Source: Lachnospiraceae bacterium (GTDB taxonomy: Bacteria > Bacillota > Clostridia > Lachnospirales > Lachnospiraceae). From it: 51,502 nt of DNA. Numbering within the stretch: position 1 is the first letter of the stretch; each line of letters opens with the position of its first letter. This document shows, one piece after another, positions 43,339-51,502 of the stretch. The DNA is taken from NCBI GenBank assembly GCA_024687205.1, contig JAILES010000127.1, positions 1 through 51,502 on the forward strand, read 5' to 3'. Position numbers and translations under genes: made by a program. Below the pieces are notes generated by a model, which did no database searches, was not told where the DNA came from, and was given only the letters and a program-made list of their open reading frames with translations.

Positions 43339-43821
43339 ATGGTAAACAGAGTCGACAACAGGTCTTCGGTCGCCGCAGCTTATGAAAGCTCGGCCAGAAA
43401 AAGAAAGCGATCAGAGACTGATGCGCCGGCTTTTTTACTTGGAGATGACGAAGGTGTTGTATGGGACAGAGGCGATAAGAAGGAAAAACCAAAGCCCCGC
43501 AAAGAAGAGGCCGTAGAAGAACCGAAGCCTGCGCCGAAACAGGAAGCCGTTAAGGAAGACAAGGGCTTCGATATACATGAGATCATAAGTAAGATCAGGG
43601 ACAGGATAAGGACTGTTTTTGACAGGGCGCTTAAACTGCTCTGGTACGGCGAAGATGAGAAGAAAGAAGTCAAGCAGGAAGAGAGCGCCATGAGCGAGGA
43701 GGAGAAGGAGGAAATGAAGCTGCTCCATAATACCTCGATACTTACCTGTTATGACAAAAAAGGAAATCTGACAAAAATGGAAAGCCCGCAGGGAAAGAAA
43801 ACCTACAGGCAGCATATATAA
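43339..43821 (+). CDS. Uncharacterised charged protein
   Basis: This 160-residue protein is rich in Lys and Glu. The N-terminal part is probably disordered (RKRKRSETDAP, then Pro/Lys/Glu runs). A helix at about residues 75-105 (HEIISKIRDRIRTVFDRA) is amphipathic. A short C-terminal motif reads LTCYDKKGNLTKMESPQGKK. No family is recognised. It lies 18 bases after the zinc-ribbon gene with only a weak ribosome site, and 9 bases before ispF. It is clearly within the same operon. Confidence 0.65.
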   Translation: MVNRVDNRSSVAAAYESSARKRKRSETDAPAFLLGDDEGVVWDRGDKKEKPKPRKEEAVEEPKPAPKQEAVKEDKGFDIHEIISKIRDRIRTVFDRALKLLWYGEDEKKEVKQEESAMSEEEKEEMKLLHNTSILTCYDKKGNLTKMESPQGKKTYRQHI

Positions 43822-43830
43822 GGAGAAAAG

Positions 43831-44370
43831 ATGCGGATAGGAATGGGTTATGACGTCCACCGCTTAAAGGAAGGACGTAAGATGATAATCGGCGGAGTTG
43901 AGATTCCGTACGAGATGGGACTGGACGGACATTCGGATGCGGATGTCCTTACTCATGCCATCATGGATGCGCTTCTCGGAGCGGCGGCTCTCGGAGATAT
44001 AGGACTGCACTTTCCCGATACCGATGAAAGGTATAAGGGTGCGGATTCCATAGAACTGTTAAAACATGTGGAGGAACTTCTGGATGAAGGCGGTTTCATC
44101 ATCAGCAATATAGATGCGACGATCATCGCCCAGGCACCGAAGATGAGACCGTATATCGATCAGATGAGGGAGAATATAGCAAAGGCCCTCAGGATAGAAA
44201 TGTCCCAGGTGGGCATAAAGGCTACGACCGAGGAAAAGCTGGGCTTTACCGGAAGAAAAGAAGGCATTGCCGCCCAGGCAGTCTGTTTGCTTGAATCGGC
44301 GAAGGAACTGTATTCAAGAGACATTACAGCGGGAGGCTGCGCTGCCTGCCCGAGATATAAAGGAGAATAA
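43831..44370 (+). CDS. ispF: 2-C-methyl-D-erythritol 2,4-cyclodiphosphate synthase
   Basis: IspF cyclises CDP-methylerythritol phosphate in the MEP isoprenoid pathway. The metal-binding motif GYDVHRL, the stretch [18 protein letters not shown] and the substrate loop with [11 protein letters not shown] are intact. Core length is about 155 residues, but this protein has about 25 extra residues ending in [12 protein letters not shown] with one C-x2-C pair. AAGGAG precedes the ATG. It is 1 base ahead of cysS. Confidence 0.94.
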   Translation: MRIGMGYDVHRLKEGRKMIIGGVEIPYEMGLDGHSDADVLTHAIMDALLGAAALGDIGLHFPDTDERYKGADSIELLKHVEELLDEGGFIISNIDATIIAQAPKMRPYIDQMRENIAKALRIEMSQVGIKATTEEKLGFTGRKEGIAAQAVCLLESAKELYSRDITAGGCAACPRYKGE

Positions 44371-44371
44371 A

Positions 44372-45772
44372 ATGAGGATCTACAACACAAAGACAAAAAG
44401 CATTCAGGTTTTCAAACCCAATAAAGAAGGATTTGTGGGCATTTACACCTGCGGACCTACAGTATATCATTTCGCACACATAGGTAACTTAAGAACATAT
44501 ATCTGCGAGGACGTTCTCGTAAGGACGCTGCGTTATGCGGGATATGAAGTGAAGCGTGTAATGAACATCACCGATGTGGGACATCTTTCTTCCGATGCGG
44601 ATACCGGCGAGGACAAGATGCTCAAGGGTGCCAAGCGCGAACACAAGACAGTGCTGGAGATAGCAAAGCAGTATACCGATGCTTTCTTTACGGATTTCAA
44701 GGCGCTTAACATGGTAATGCCCGAAGTGGTGGAACCGGCAACTCACTGCATACCCGAGTTCATACACATGATAGAAGTGCTGCTTGAAAAAGGCTATGCT
44801 TATCAGGCGGGAGAGAATGTTTACTTTGATACCTCAAAGCTTGATAATTATTATGCCCTGTCCAATCAGAACGAAGAGGAACTGAAGGTCGGTGTACGTG
44901 ACGACGTTGATGCGGACGTAAACAAGAGGAACAAGACAGATTTTGTACTGTGGTTCACCAAGTCCAAGTTTGAGGATCAGGAACTTAAGTGGGACAGCCC
45001 CTGGGGCAACGGATATCCGGGCTGGCACATAGAGTGCTCCTGCATAGGAATAAAGCATCTGGGAGAATACATGGACATCCACTGCGGCGGCGTGGACAAT
45101 ATCTTCCCTCATCATACCAATGAGATCGCACAGAGCGAGGCATACCTCGGACATCCCTGGTGCAATTACTGGTTCCATGTGCACCACCTGGTGGAAAAGG
45201 ACAAGGGAAAGATGAGCAAGTCGAGCGGTGAATTCCTTACCGTATCGGTACTTAAAGATAAGGGCTATGATCCGCTGGCCTACAGATATTTCTGCCTGCA
45301 GTCACATTACAGGAAGCCTCTTGAGTTTTCCTATGAAGTGCTGGATCAGATGAGCGGCGCTTATAAGAAGCTGGTGAACCGCTGCGCGGCACTTGGTACT
45401 GACGGCGAGATCGATCAGGCTGCCTTCGATAAATATACGGAAGAATTCAAAAACACCGTATGCGATGACTTAAATACTTCGAGCGCATTTACCGTACTTT
45501 TCGATGTGCTCAAGGCAGATATAAACGATGCAACGAAGCGGAAGCTGGTTGAGAGCTTTGATACGGTGCTGGGACTGGAACTCTTAAACGGTGCAGCTGA
45601 AGAAGAGACTGACAGCGAGCTCGAAGCATATGTGCTGGCCAAGATAGAAGAAAGAAAAGCAGCCAAGAAGGAAAAGGATTTTGCAAAGGCGGATGCCATC
45701 AGGAATGAGCTGCTGGAAAAGGGCATAGCACTTGAAGATACACGAGAAGGAGTTAAGTGGAAAAAGCTTTGA
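44372..45772 (+). CDS. cysS: Cysteinyl-tRNA synthetase
   Basis: This class I synthetase of 466 residues charges tRNA-Cys. The HIGH motif is FAHIGNLRTY, the KMSKS motif is KGKMSKSSGEF, and the zinc ligands are in TCGPTVY, IECSC and the FPHHTNE stretch. I chose ATG 44372 with AAGGAG upstream; the longer frame to 44267 runs inside ispF and adds unrelated residues. It overlaps mrnC by 16 bases. ispF-cysS-mrnC-rlmB is a common Firmicutes order. Confidence 0.96.
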   Translation: MRIYNTKTKSIQVFKPNKEGFVGIYTCGPTVYHFAHIGNLRTYICEDVLVRTLRYAGYEVKRVMNITDVGHLSSDADTGEDKMLKGAKREHKTVLEIAKQYTDAFFTDFKALNMVMPEVVEPATHCIPEFIHMIEVLLEKGYAYQAGENVYFDTSKLDNYYALSNQNEEELKVGVRDDVDADVNKRNKTDFVLWFTKSKFEDQELKWDSPWGNGYPGWHIECSCIGIKHLGEYMDIHCGGVDNIFPHHTNEIAQSEAYLGHPWCNYWFHVHHLVEKDKGKMSKSSGEFLTVSVLKDKGYDPLAYRYFCLQSHYRKPLEFSYEVLDQMSGAYKKLVNRCAALGTDGEIDQAAFDKYTEEFKNTVCDDLNTSSAFTVLFDVLKADINDATKRKLVESFDTVLGLELLNGAAEEETDSELEAYVLAKIEERKAAKKEKDFAKADAIRNELLEKGIALEDTREGVKWKKL

Positions 45773-46206
45773 GAGCAGATGATATAACGGGATATTTCGG
45801 TACCGGTGAACAGGACTTAAGAAGCTATTCGCCTTTGGGGCTCGCCTTTGTAGGGGATGCGGTCTACTCACTGATAGTAAGGACGATCACGATAGAACAG
45901 GGCAATACCAAAGTGGAAAAACTGCACCTGCGGGTCAGTGATTATGCCAGAGCTTCTTACCAGTCGGCTCTTGCGGCTGCCATATATGAACTTCTCGACG
46001 AAGAAGAGACGGACGTATATAAAAGAGGCAGGAATGCAAGAAGCCATGCGGCGCCGAAGAACGCCAGTACCGGTGATTACCACAGGGCCACAGGGCTGGA
46101 AGCGTTGATAGGCTATCTTTATCTTGCAGGAAGGGAAGAGCGGATAATGGAGCTGATGAAGAAGGGGATGCAGTTGTTAAAGGAGAAAGAAGATGGCATA
46201 CAGTGA
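45757..46206 (+). CDS. mrnC: Mini-ribonuclease III
   Basis: This 149-residue RNase III catalytic domain without a dsRNA-binding domain matures 23S rRNA ends in Firmicutes. The motif GLAFVGDAVYSL and the TGLEALIGYLYL stretch with catalytic acids are present. The start is GTG 45757 with GAGAAGGAG upstream. It overlaps cysS upstream and rlmB downstream by 14 bases. Confidence 0.92.
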   Translation: MEKALRADDITGYFGTGEQDLRSYSPLGLAFVGDAVYSLIVRTITIEQGNTKVEKLHLRVSDYARASYQSALAAAIYELLDEEETDVYKRGRNARSHAAPKNASTGDYHRATGLEALIGYLYLAGREERIMELMKKGMQLLKEKEDGIQ

Positions 46207-46936
46207 ATCGATGATAGAAGGCAGGAATGCGGTCATAGAAGCATTCAGATCCGGTAAGAGCATAGACAGGCTCTATGTGCTTGACGGCTGCCAGGACGGT
46301 CCTGTGATGACCATCAAAAGGGAAGCCAAGAAGAGCGGCTGCCAGATCAAGTTCGTGACTAAGGAAAGACTGGATCAGCTCAGCGAGACCGGGAAGCATC
46401 AGGGCGTGATAGCCGTAGCCGCGGCTTATGAATATGCCGAGCTGGAGGATATCAAGAAAGCGGCGGAGGAAAGCGGCGAGCCGCCCTTCATCTTTATACT
46501 TGACGGCATAGAGGATCCCCACAATCTCGGTGCGATAATCAGGACCGCCCATCAGGCGGGAGCCCACGGAGTGATAATCCCGAAGAACAGGGCTGTGGGA
46601 CTGACGGCCACGGTAGCCAGGACTTCTGCGGGGGCACTGAATTATATACACGTATGCAAGGTGACCAATTTGACCCAGACCATAGAAGCGTTGAAAAAAG
46701 AAGGATACTGGTTCGTATCCGCGGATATGGACGGAACACTGATGTACGATCTGGACCTGAAAGGCCCCATCGGTCTGGTCATAGGTTCGGAAGGAGAAGG
46801 AGTCAGCAGACTGGTAAAAGAAAGCTGCGATATGCATGCGACCATACCCATGAAGGGCAAACTGGATTCGCTCAATGCTTCGGTTGCTGCCGGGATTCTT
46901 GCCTATGAAGTGGTAAGGCAGAGGATGAAAGCTTAA
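46193..46936 (+). CDS. rlmB: 23S rRNA (guanosine-2'-O-)-methyltransferase RlmB
   Basis: This 247-residue SPOUT (TrmH-type) enzyme methylates the ribose of a conserved guanosine in 23S rRNA. An N-terminal substrate-binding domain (EGRNAVIEAF) is followed by the three motifs NLGAIIRTA, GSEGEGVSRLVKE and IPMKGKLDSLNASVAAGIL, which form the knotted SAM site. It closes the operon and its TAA overlaps the last bases of the convergent CNNM gene. Confidence 0.93.
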   Translation: MAYSESMIEGRNAVIEAFRSGKSIDRLYVLDGCQDGPVMTIKREAKKSGCQIKFVTKERLDQLSETGKHQGVIAVAAAYEYAELEDIKKAAEESGEPPFIFILDGIEDPHNLGAIIRTAHQAGAHGVIIPKNRAVGLTATVARTSAGALNYIHVCKVTNLTQTIEALKKEGYWFVSADMDGTLMYDLDLKGPIGLVIGSEGEGVSRLVKESCDMHATIPMKGKLDSLNASVAAGILAYEVVRQRMKA

Positions 46937-48225
46937 AGATCTTCGTTAGAAGGAGCCTCAGGGGCCTCTTCTTTTTCGGGAAGAGTCAGGCGCACGCTGA
47001 CTATACGGTTGTTATCAAGAGCTTCGACTTTAAGAAGTGTGCCGTCATCAAGAACGACGGATTCACCTGCCTCGGGGATACGATCCCCGAGTTTTTCTAT
47101 TATTATGCCGCTTATGGAATCATAATCTTCACTCTCAAAAGAGGTGCCCAGCGCGTCATTGATATCATCGAGATTGACGGAGCCGTCAACTATGTATTCA
47201 CGCTCGCCCACATTCATTATGAGTTCCGCTTCGTCGGCGTCGTATTCATCCCTGATCTGGCCCACCACTTCTTCCAGCAGGTCTTCCAGGGTGATCATGC
47301 CTTCCGTCGTACCGTATTCATTAAGCACTATGGATACGGCCATGTTCTTTTCTCTCATCTCTTCCATCAGATCAGCCAGGTTCTTGTATTCATAAGTGTA
47401 ATAGACCTCGCGGATCAGCTTCTTCAGATGGAAAGAAGTTTCGTCGGCAAAGAGCAGATCTTTGACATTTAAGAATCCGATGATCTTGTCCGGTGTCTCA
47501 TCGTAGACCGGCAGACGCGTATACATGGTCTCAAGATAGAGTTTCTTAATGTCTTCATAGGAACTGTGGATGTCGATGGATACCATGTTCACACGGGGGA
47601 TCATGATGTCCTTGGCCTGGGCATCGGTGAACTCGAACATGTTATGGATCATTTCCTTTTCGCTGCTCTCGATCACACCTTCTTCATGTCCCGTATCCAC
47701 GTAGTGGAGCAGTTCTTTTTCACTGATGCTCATCACCTTGTTATCCGGAGAGATATGCAGCATGCGAAGGAGCAGATTGGAGATGATATCGGTGATCAGG
47801 ATGAAAGGCAGCAGTACATAGGTCAGCAGCCTTATCACCGGTGCGTAGGCGAAAGCAATCTTCTCGTTATTGAGCATTGCGAGAGTCTTGGGCAGTATCT
47901 CACCGAAGACAAGCACGAGCAATGTCAGTATGCCGGTGAAGATACCGACAGCCCAGCTGCCCACCAGCTCGGTGACGATGACGGTCATTAGGGCCGAAGC
48001 CGAGATATTCACTATGTTGTTTCCTATGAGTATGGCAGAGATCATCCTGCCGGGATCTTCGAGTATGCGCAGTACCAGAGCGGCCCGTTTCGAGCCCTCC
48101 TCGGCGAGGCTCTGCACCCGCGCGCGCCTCAGTGTGGTGAAAGCCGTCTCGGCAGATGAAAAAAAGCCCGAGAGCAGTAGCAGTACCACCAGTATTACAA
48201 GTTTTATTATATTCTCCGTGTCCAT
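46933..48225 (-). CDS. CNNM/CorC family membrane protein with CBS pair (hemolysin family)
   Basis: This 430-residue protein has an N-terminal DUF21/CNNM membrane domain with four helices (SGFFSSAETAF, the conserved Ser-Ala-Glu stretch, and NIVNISASAL), two CBS domains (about 205-330) that may bind adenine nucleotides, and a C-terminal CorC_HlyC domain. CNNM proteins move or regulate Mg2+ or Na+. The start ATG 48225 has no Shine-Dalgarno sequence and is 11 bases from a good -10 box, so the transcript looks leaderless. It converges with rlmB by a short overlap. Confidence 0.9.
   Translation of the reverse strand: MDTENIIKLVILVVLLLLSGFFSSAETAFTTLRRARVQSLAEEGSKRAALVLRILEDPGRMISAILIGNNIVNISASALMTVIVTELVGSWAVGIFTGILTLLVLVFGEILPKTLAMLNNEKIAFAYAPVIRLLTYVLLPFILITDIISNLLLRMLHISPDNKVMSISEKELLHYVDTGHEEGVIESSEKEMIHNMFEFTDAQAKDIMIPRVNMVSIDIHSSYEDIKKLYLETMYTRLPVYDETPDKIIGFLNVKDLLFADETSFHLKKLIREVYYTYEYKNLADLMEEMREKNMAVSIVLNEYGTTEGMITLEDLLEEVVGQIRDEYDADEAELIMNVGEREYIVDGSVNLDDINDALGTSFESEDYDSISGIIIEKLGDRIPEAGESVVLDDGTLLKVEALDNNRIVSVRLTLPEKEEAPEAPSNEDL
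46948..46976 (+). terminator. Possible rlmB terminator inside the convergent CNNM gene
   Basis: AGAAG (46948-46952) can pair with CTTCT (46968-46972), with an imperfect GAGCC/GGGCC inner stem, followed by five T. It lies 11 bases after rlmB, inside the 3' coding end of the minus-strand gene. The inner mismatch lowers confidence. Confidence 0.35.
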
Positions 48226-48236
48226 TTCTGCGGGCT

Positions 48237-48266
48237 ATTATACCATAAAGGGGGGAAGGTTGGCAA
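48237..48266 (-). promoter_or_regulatory. Promoter of the CNNM gene, apparently leaderless
   Basis: On the minus strand, TTGCCA (complement of 48261-48266) and TATAAT (complement of 48237-48242) have an 18-base spacer. Only 11 bases separate the -10 from the ATG, so transcription would start 3-6 bases before it. Confidence 0.65.
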
Positions 48267-48308
48267 ACCGCCCGGCTTGTTCCGGCCTTTTCGGGCTTTT
48301 TGCTGCGA

Positions 48309-48338
48309 TTGTGGCTCAAATGTATGTATCGCTATATT
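48309..48338 (+). promoter_or_regulatory. Possible promoter of the BspA-like gene
   Basis: TTGTGG (48309-48314) and TATATT (48333-48338) have an 18-base spacer. The -35 is weak. It would give a leader of about 100 bases. Confidence 0.4.
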
Positions 48339-48442
48339 TGTAAAAAATGGTTCTTGAGGGTGATGCGGAGAAAATGGGAATGGGAGTAAGATATGTTTTA
48401 AAGGGTGTAAAAGGACCCGGACTATGAAGGAGGAGAAAGGAA

Positions 48443-51400
48443 ATGAAGAAGAAAACAGGAAAGCGGATACTCAGTTTCCTGATGGCTGTGATCATGGTCA
48501 TAGGTACGCTGCAGGTACCGGGACTGACATTAGAGGTGCATGCTACAACAGTAGTGGCTTCGGGATCCTGCGGGACCAATGTTATTTGGGAGCTGGATGA
48601 TGCCGGAAAACTTACTATCAGCGGCAAGGGGGAAATTACAAGTACGCCATGGCTGGATCAAGGTTATACTGATAACATAGAAACACTTGTGATAGAGAAT
48701 GAAGTGACAAATATACCCAATCAGGCTTTTCAAAACTGTAAAAACCTGACCGGCGTTACCATCCCCGGCAGCGTCAAAACAATAGGTAATGGTGCATTTT
48801 ATAACTGTGGCATGAGTACAGTTGTTCTCCCGGAAGGCGTGGAAAGTATAGGCCCGGGTGCTTTTTATGGTTGTAAAAAACTGAAAAGTATTTCAATCCC
48901 AAAAACTGTGACAGAGTTCATTCCAAACGCATTTGATTCCTGCAGTGCTTTGAAAGAGATTAACGTAGATGGCAATAACAAGATGTTTCGTTCGGTCGAC
49001 GGTGTCGTTTATAACACAGGAATAACCAGTCTTATCAGGTATCCCGACGGTAAAGATATTGCCGGTTATGAGTTTCCGAATACAGTGACAGATATAGGTG
49101 AAATGGCTTTTTTCGGCTGTAAGAATCTGGCAGAGATAACAATACCGGCAAATGTAACTTCTCTGGGATATGAGGCTTTCAGTGATTGTACTTCGCTTGC
49201 AAGCGTTACGCTTCCGGCCGGTTTATCGGATATAGGATTCCGGGTTTTTTTGGGATGTACAGCGCTGACAAACATTACGATCCCCGGCGGATTGGGGACA
49301 ACAGGGGGGGGCACCTTTGAGGACTGTTCGGCTCTGACCAGTGTTGTGATAGAAGAGGGTGTGATGGAGATAGACTTCGAAGCCTTTAATGGGTGCAGCT
49401 CGCTTACCGAAATAACCATACCCAAAAGTTTATACCGTATTAGAACTTATGCTTTTAAAGACTGTAATAAAACCATTGCTGTGAAATATAACGGGACAGC
49501 TGCTGAGTGGAACGATATCAGTTTATCAGAGGAGAGTGGCCTGGATAATTATACTTTAAGCTGTCTCGGGGTTGACCGTGTTGCAAGCGGAACCTGCGGT
49601 GACGGCATGAGCTGGAATCTTGACAGCACCGGCCAGCTGACTATCAGCGGCAGCGGGGAAGTAAACAGTAACCCGTGGAAGCCTGTCTTGCCCGAAGAAA
49701 CCAATTATGTCGGATATGTAAAAAAAGTAGTTATCGGAAGCGGTGTGACAGATATAACAAAAGCTGAGCTGAAGGATTTTTATAATCTGAAGGAGATCAG
49801 CGTTGAGGACGGAAATACTGCTTATATTACTGAGGACGGTGTTCTTTTTAACAAGGATAAAACACAGCTGATACAGTATCCCTGCTGTAAGCAAGAAAGC
49901 TCATATTCCGTTCCCGATACCGTGAAGGGCATCGGCGATTATGCCTTTACCAGATGTATCGAGCTTACAGCTATCACTATTCCGGAAGGTGTAGTATCGA
50001 TAAACGAAGCTGCTTTCTTTAAGTGTAAAAACCTTTCGGATATTTCAATCCCCGAAAGTGTTACTATCATAGGCGGAGGGGCATTTGCTGCATGCGTCAG
50101 CTTAAATAACATAAGCATACCCGGAAACGTAACAGAGATCAAAGATAATACGTTTGGCAATTGCGCTGCTTTGAATACGGTTGATATCCCGGATAAAGTG
50201 ACGGCTATAGGTGAGAATGCTTTTGCAAACTGCAAAAAGCTAAGTGATGTATATTATGACGGTGCAAGAGAAGATTGGAATAGTATTGCTATAGATCCGA
50301 CTAACACATACCTGACCGTTAAAGCAAAGATACATTATATGAAAGGAAGATGCGGAGCGGATGCTACATGGACACTTACAAAGGATGGCCTGCTCACCAT
50401 CAGCGGATCCGGAGAACTCGTGTATGATAGCAATAAGCTATGGAGATCTGATGATGTCACTCAGCTTGTGATAGGAGACGGTGTAACGGCCATTAGAGAT
50501 AACGTGTTTGGCGCTTGTAATATGGAATCCGTTACAATACCGGAAAGTGTGACGGCAATAGGTGAATTCGCATTTTCAGGATGTGATTTATTAACAGAAG
50601 TTGTGTTCGCCGGAAATACGGTGACTATAGGCTCTTTTGCTTTCAGTGACTGCTATTCCCTGGAGAGCATCACTTTTCCGGAAAATGTCGTGATAGCAGA
50701 GGAAGCATTTTACGGATGCAACAAGCTTAAAGACGTATATTACGGCGGTACCGAGGAGAATTGGTATGATAACAGCAAGGTCGTAATAGGAGACGATATT
50801 ATTTTGGAGTTGTTACTCGAGGATAAGGTTCACTTTACGGTATTCGTAACGGGAGTGAGCCTTGCACCGGCTACAAAGGAACTCCGTGTGGGCGAGAGCG
50901 TAACACTTACGGCAACAGTGGCACCGGAAGATGCAACAAATAAGAAAGTGAGCTGGACAAGCAGCGCACCGACAGTAGCAACAGTTGCAGACGGAGTAGT
51001 AACTGCAGTCGGAGAAGGAGAGAGCACCATCACCGTAACGACTGAAGACGGCGGCAAGACGGCGGCATGCAAGGTAACGGTTGCCGGCATAGCTGTTACC
51101 GGAGTAAGCATTGCACCGGAAACACTTAGTCTTAAGGTAGGCGAGAGCGTAACGCTTACGGCAACTGTAGCCCCCGCAAATGCAACAAACAAGAAAGTAA
51201 AATGGGGAAGCAGCGCGGAGGCAGTTGCAACGGTAGCGGACGGTGTGGTTACCGCAGTAGCTGAAGGAGAGACGACTATCACCGCAATGACCGAAGACGG
51301 AGATAAGACAGCAAGCTGTAAGGTAACAGTTACAAAAGTCGAAGAACCCGCAGAACCCGACAAGCCGGAAGAACCTGTAATGGTAGAAGGACCTCTCGGA

Positions 51401-51502
51401 CCGGAGAAACCCGATCTGTCACGTTATACTGCAAGCGGCAATGAAATAGCGGCCAAGTCCATCAACCTTAAGAAGACAGTATTTAAAGATGTAAAGGGTA
51501 TA
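48443..51502 (+). CDS. BspA-like leucine-rich repeat surface protein with Big2 domains (3' end beyond window)
   Basis: The frame is open for 1020 codons to the window edge. AAGGAGGAGAAAGG precedes the ATG. A signal peptide ends near EVHAT. Three modules follow, each with a short lead-in of the type TLTISGSGE and then BspA-type (LRR_5) repeats (NLTGVTIPGSVKTIGNGAF pattern). Leads start near residues 41, 378 and 636, and together they carry about 15 repeats. Two Big2 domains start near residue 797 (TGVSLAPATKELRVGESVT) and 890. A Pro/Glu-rich spacer and a new domain come next (from about residue 978). BspA-like proteins bind host or microbial surfaces. Codons are AT-richer in the repeat part than in neighbours, which hints at transfer. 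Confidence 0.9.
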   Translation, partial: MKKKTGKRILSFLMAVIMVIGTLQVPGLTLEVHATTVVASGSCGTNVIWELDDAGKLTISGKGEITSTPWLDQGYTDNIETLVIENEVTNIPNQAFQNCKNLTGVTIPGSVKTIGNGAFYNCGMSTVVLPEGVESIGPGAFYGCKKLKSISIPKTVTEFIPNAFDSCSALKEINVDGNNKMFRSVDGVVYNTGITSLIRYPDGKDIAGYEFPNTVTDIGEMAFFGCKNLAEITIPANVTSLGYEAFSDCTSLASVTLPAGLSDIGFRVFLGCTALTNITIPGGLGTTGGGTFEDCSALTSVVIEEGVMEIDFEAFNGCSSLTEITIPKSLYRIRTYAFKDCNKTIAVKYNGTAAEWNDISLSEESGLDNYTLSCLGVDRVASGTCGDGMSWNLDSTGQLTISGSGEVNSNPWKPVLPEETNYVGYVKKVVIGSGVTDITKAELKDFYNLKEISVEDGNTAYITEDGVLFNKDKTQLIQYPCCKQESSYSVPDTVKGIGDYAFTRCIELTAITIPEGVVSINEAAFFKCKNLSDISIPESVTIIGGGAFAACVSLNNISIPGNVTEIKDNTFGNCAALNTVDIPDKVTAIGENAFANCKKLSDVYYDGAREDWNSIAIDPTNTYLTVKAKIHYMKGRCGADATWTLTKDGLLTISGSGELVYDSNKLWRSDDVTQLVIGDGVTAIRDNVFGACNMESVTIPESVTAIGEFAFSGCDLLTEVVFAGNTVTIGSFAFSDCYSLESITFPENVVIAEEAFYGCNKLKDVYYGGTEENWYDNSKVVIGDDIILELLLEDKVHFTVFVTGVSLAPATKELRVGESVTLTATVAPEDATNKKVSWTSSAPTVATVADGVVTAVGEGESTITVTTEDGGKTAACKVTVAGIAVTGVSIAPETLSLKVGESVTLTATVAPANATNKKVKWGSSAEAVATVADGVVTAVAEGETTITAMTEDGDKTASCKVTVTKVEEPAEPDKPEEPVMVEGPLGPEKPDLSRYTASGNEIAAKSINLKKTVFKDVKGI

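Noticed and set aside
44267..44371. Longer cysS start inside ispF
   Set aside because: The extra residues do not match the family, while ATG 44372 has a strong ribosome site.
44340..44372. T-box leader before cysS
   Set aside because: There is only one base between ispF and cysS, so no room for a leader.
50830..51363. 177-residue minus-strand Val/Thr-rich frame, and similar minus frames from 49066
   Set aside because: They are antisense to the BspA-like protein, which is open across the whole segment with a signal peptide and ribosome site.

Overview
The window is bacterial chromosome of roughly even base composition. It looks like a Gram-positive anaerobe of the Clostridia, most probably a Lachnospiraceae member. 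This is inferred from gene content: remA, an LTA-synthase-like sulfatase, lipoproteins with Cys lipoboxes, mini-RNase III, RNase Y, LexA boxes of the CGAAC-N4-GTTCG type in front of recA, a DUF6465 protein, PadR/DUF2812 pairs, several c-di-GMP proteins and BspA-type leucine-rich repeat surface proteins. No phage, transposase or CRISPR array is visible.

Layout. 1-1.4 kb: the last codons of a surface protein, then a diguanylate cyclase that lacks its N-terminal half. 1.4-3.4 kb: a PadR-controlled membrane operon with palindromic operators on its promoter. 3.4-4.8 kb: a secreted HExxH metallopeptidase lipoprotein. 4.8-12.8 kb: the conserved housekeeping block yicC-remA-gmk-rpoZ-rimO-pgsA-cinA-(glycosyltransferase, NeuB-like)-recA-recX. 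12.8-18.8 kb: an efflux-type module of two tandem TetR repressors, divergent from an MMPL transporter and a heptad-repeat lipoprotein, with three palindromes in the divergent promoter. 18.9-22.5 kb: a substrate-binding-like GGDEF protein, divergent from rny. 22.6-25.1 kb: an LTA-synthase-like gene between two tRNA-Leu genes. 25.3-27.7 kb: a flavodoxin, flavin oxidoreductase and acetyltransferase operon. 27.7-32.2 kb: a minus-strand moxR-DUF58-transglutaminase operon. 32.3-36.6 kb: a large secreted subtilisin with Big2 and InlB-type repeats. 36.7-41.7 kb: a c-di-GMP phosphodiesterase, queH, argS and a DUF6465 protein, then tRNA-Met on the other strand. 41.9-46.9 kb: a zinc-ribbon Pro/Ala-rich protein, an unknown protein, ispF, cysS, mrnC and rlmB in one run. 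46.9-48.2 kb: a CNNM/CorC protein with an apparently leaderless promoter. 48.4 kb to the end: the start of a BspA-like surface protein running off the window.

How the genes fit together. The 4.8-22.5 kb segment matches the order pgsA-cinA-recA-...-rny known from Bacillus, but two accessory blocks sit inside it: glycosyltransferase plus NeuB-like between cinA and recA, and the TetR/MMPL/lipoprotein/GGDEF block between recX and rny. Three c-di-GMP proteins and several large envelope proteins suggest a surface-active lifestyle. The most interesting candidate system is the TetR-TetR / MMPL / heptad-repeat lipoprotein locus. There an 879-residue extracellular lipoprotein with about 47 heptads in two arrays could act as an extracellular extension or adaptor of a Gram-positive RND-type transporter.
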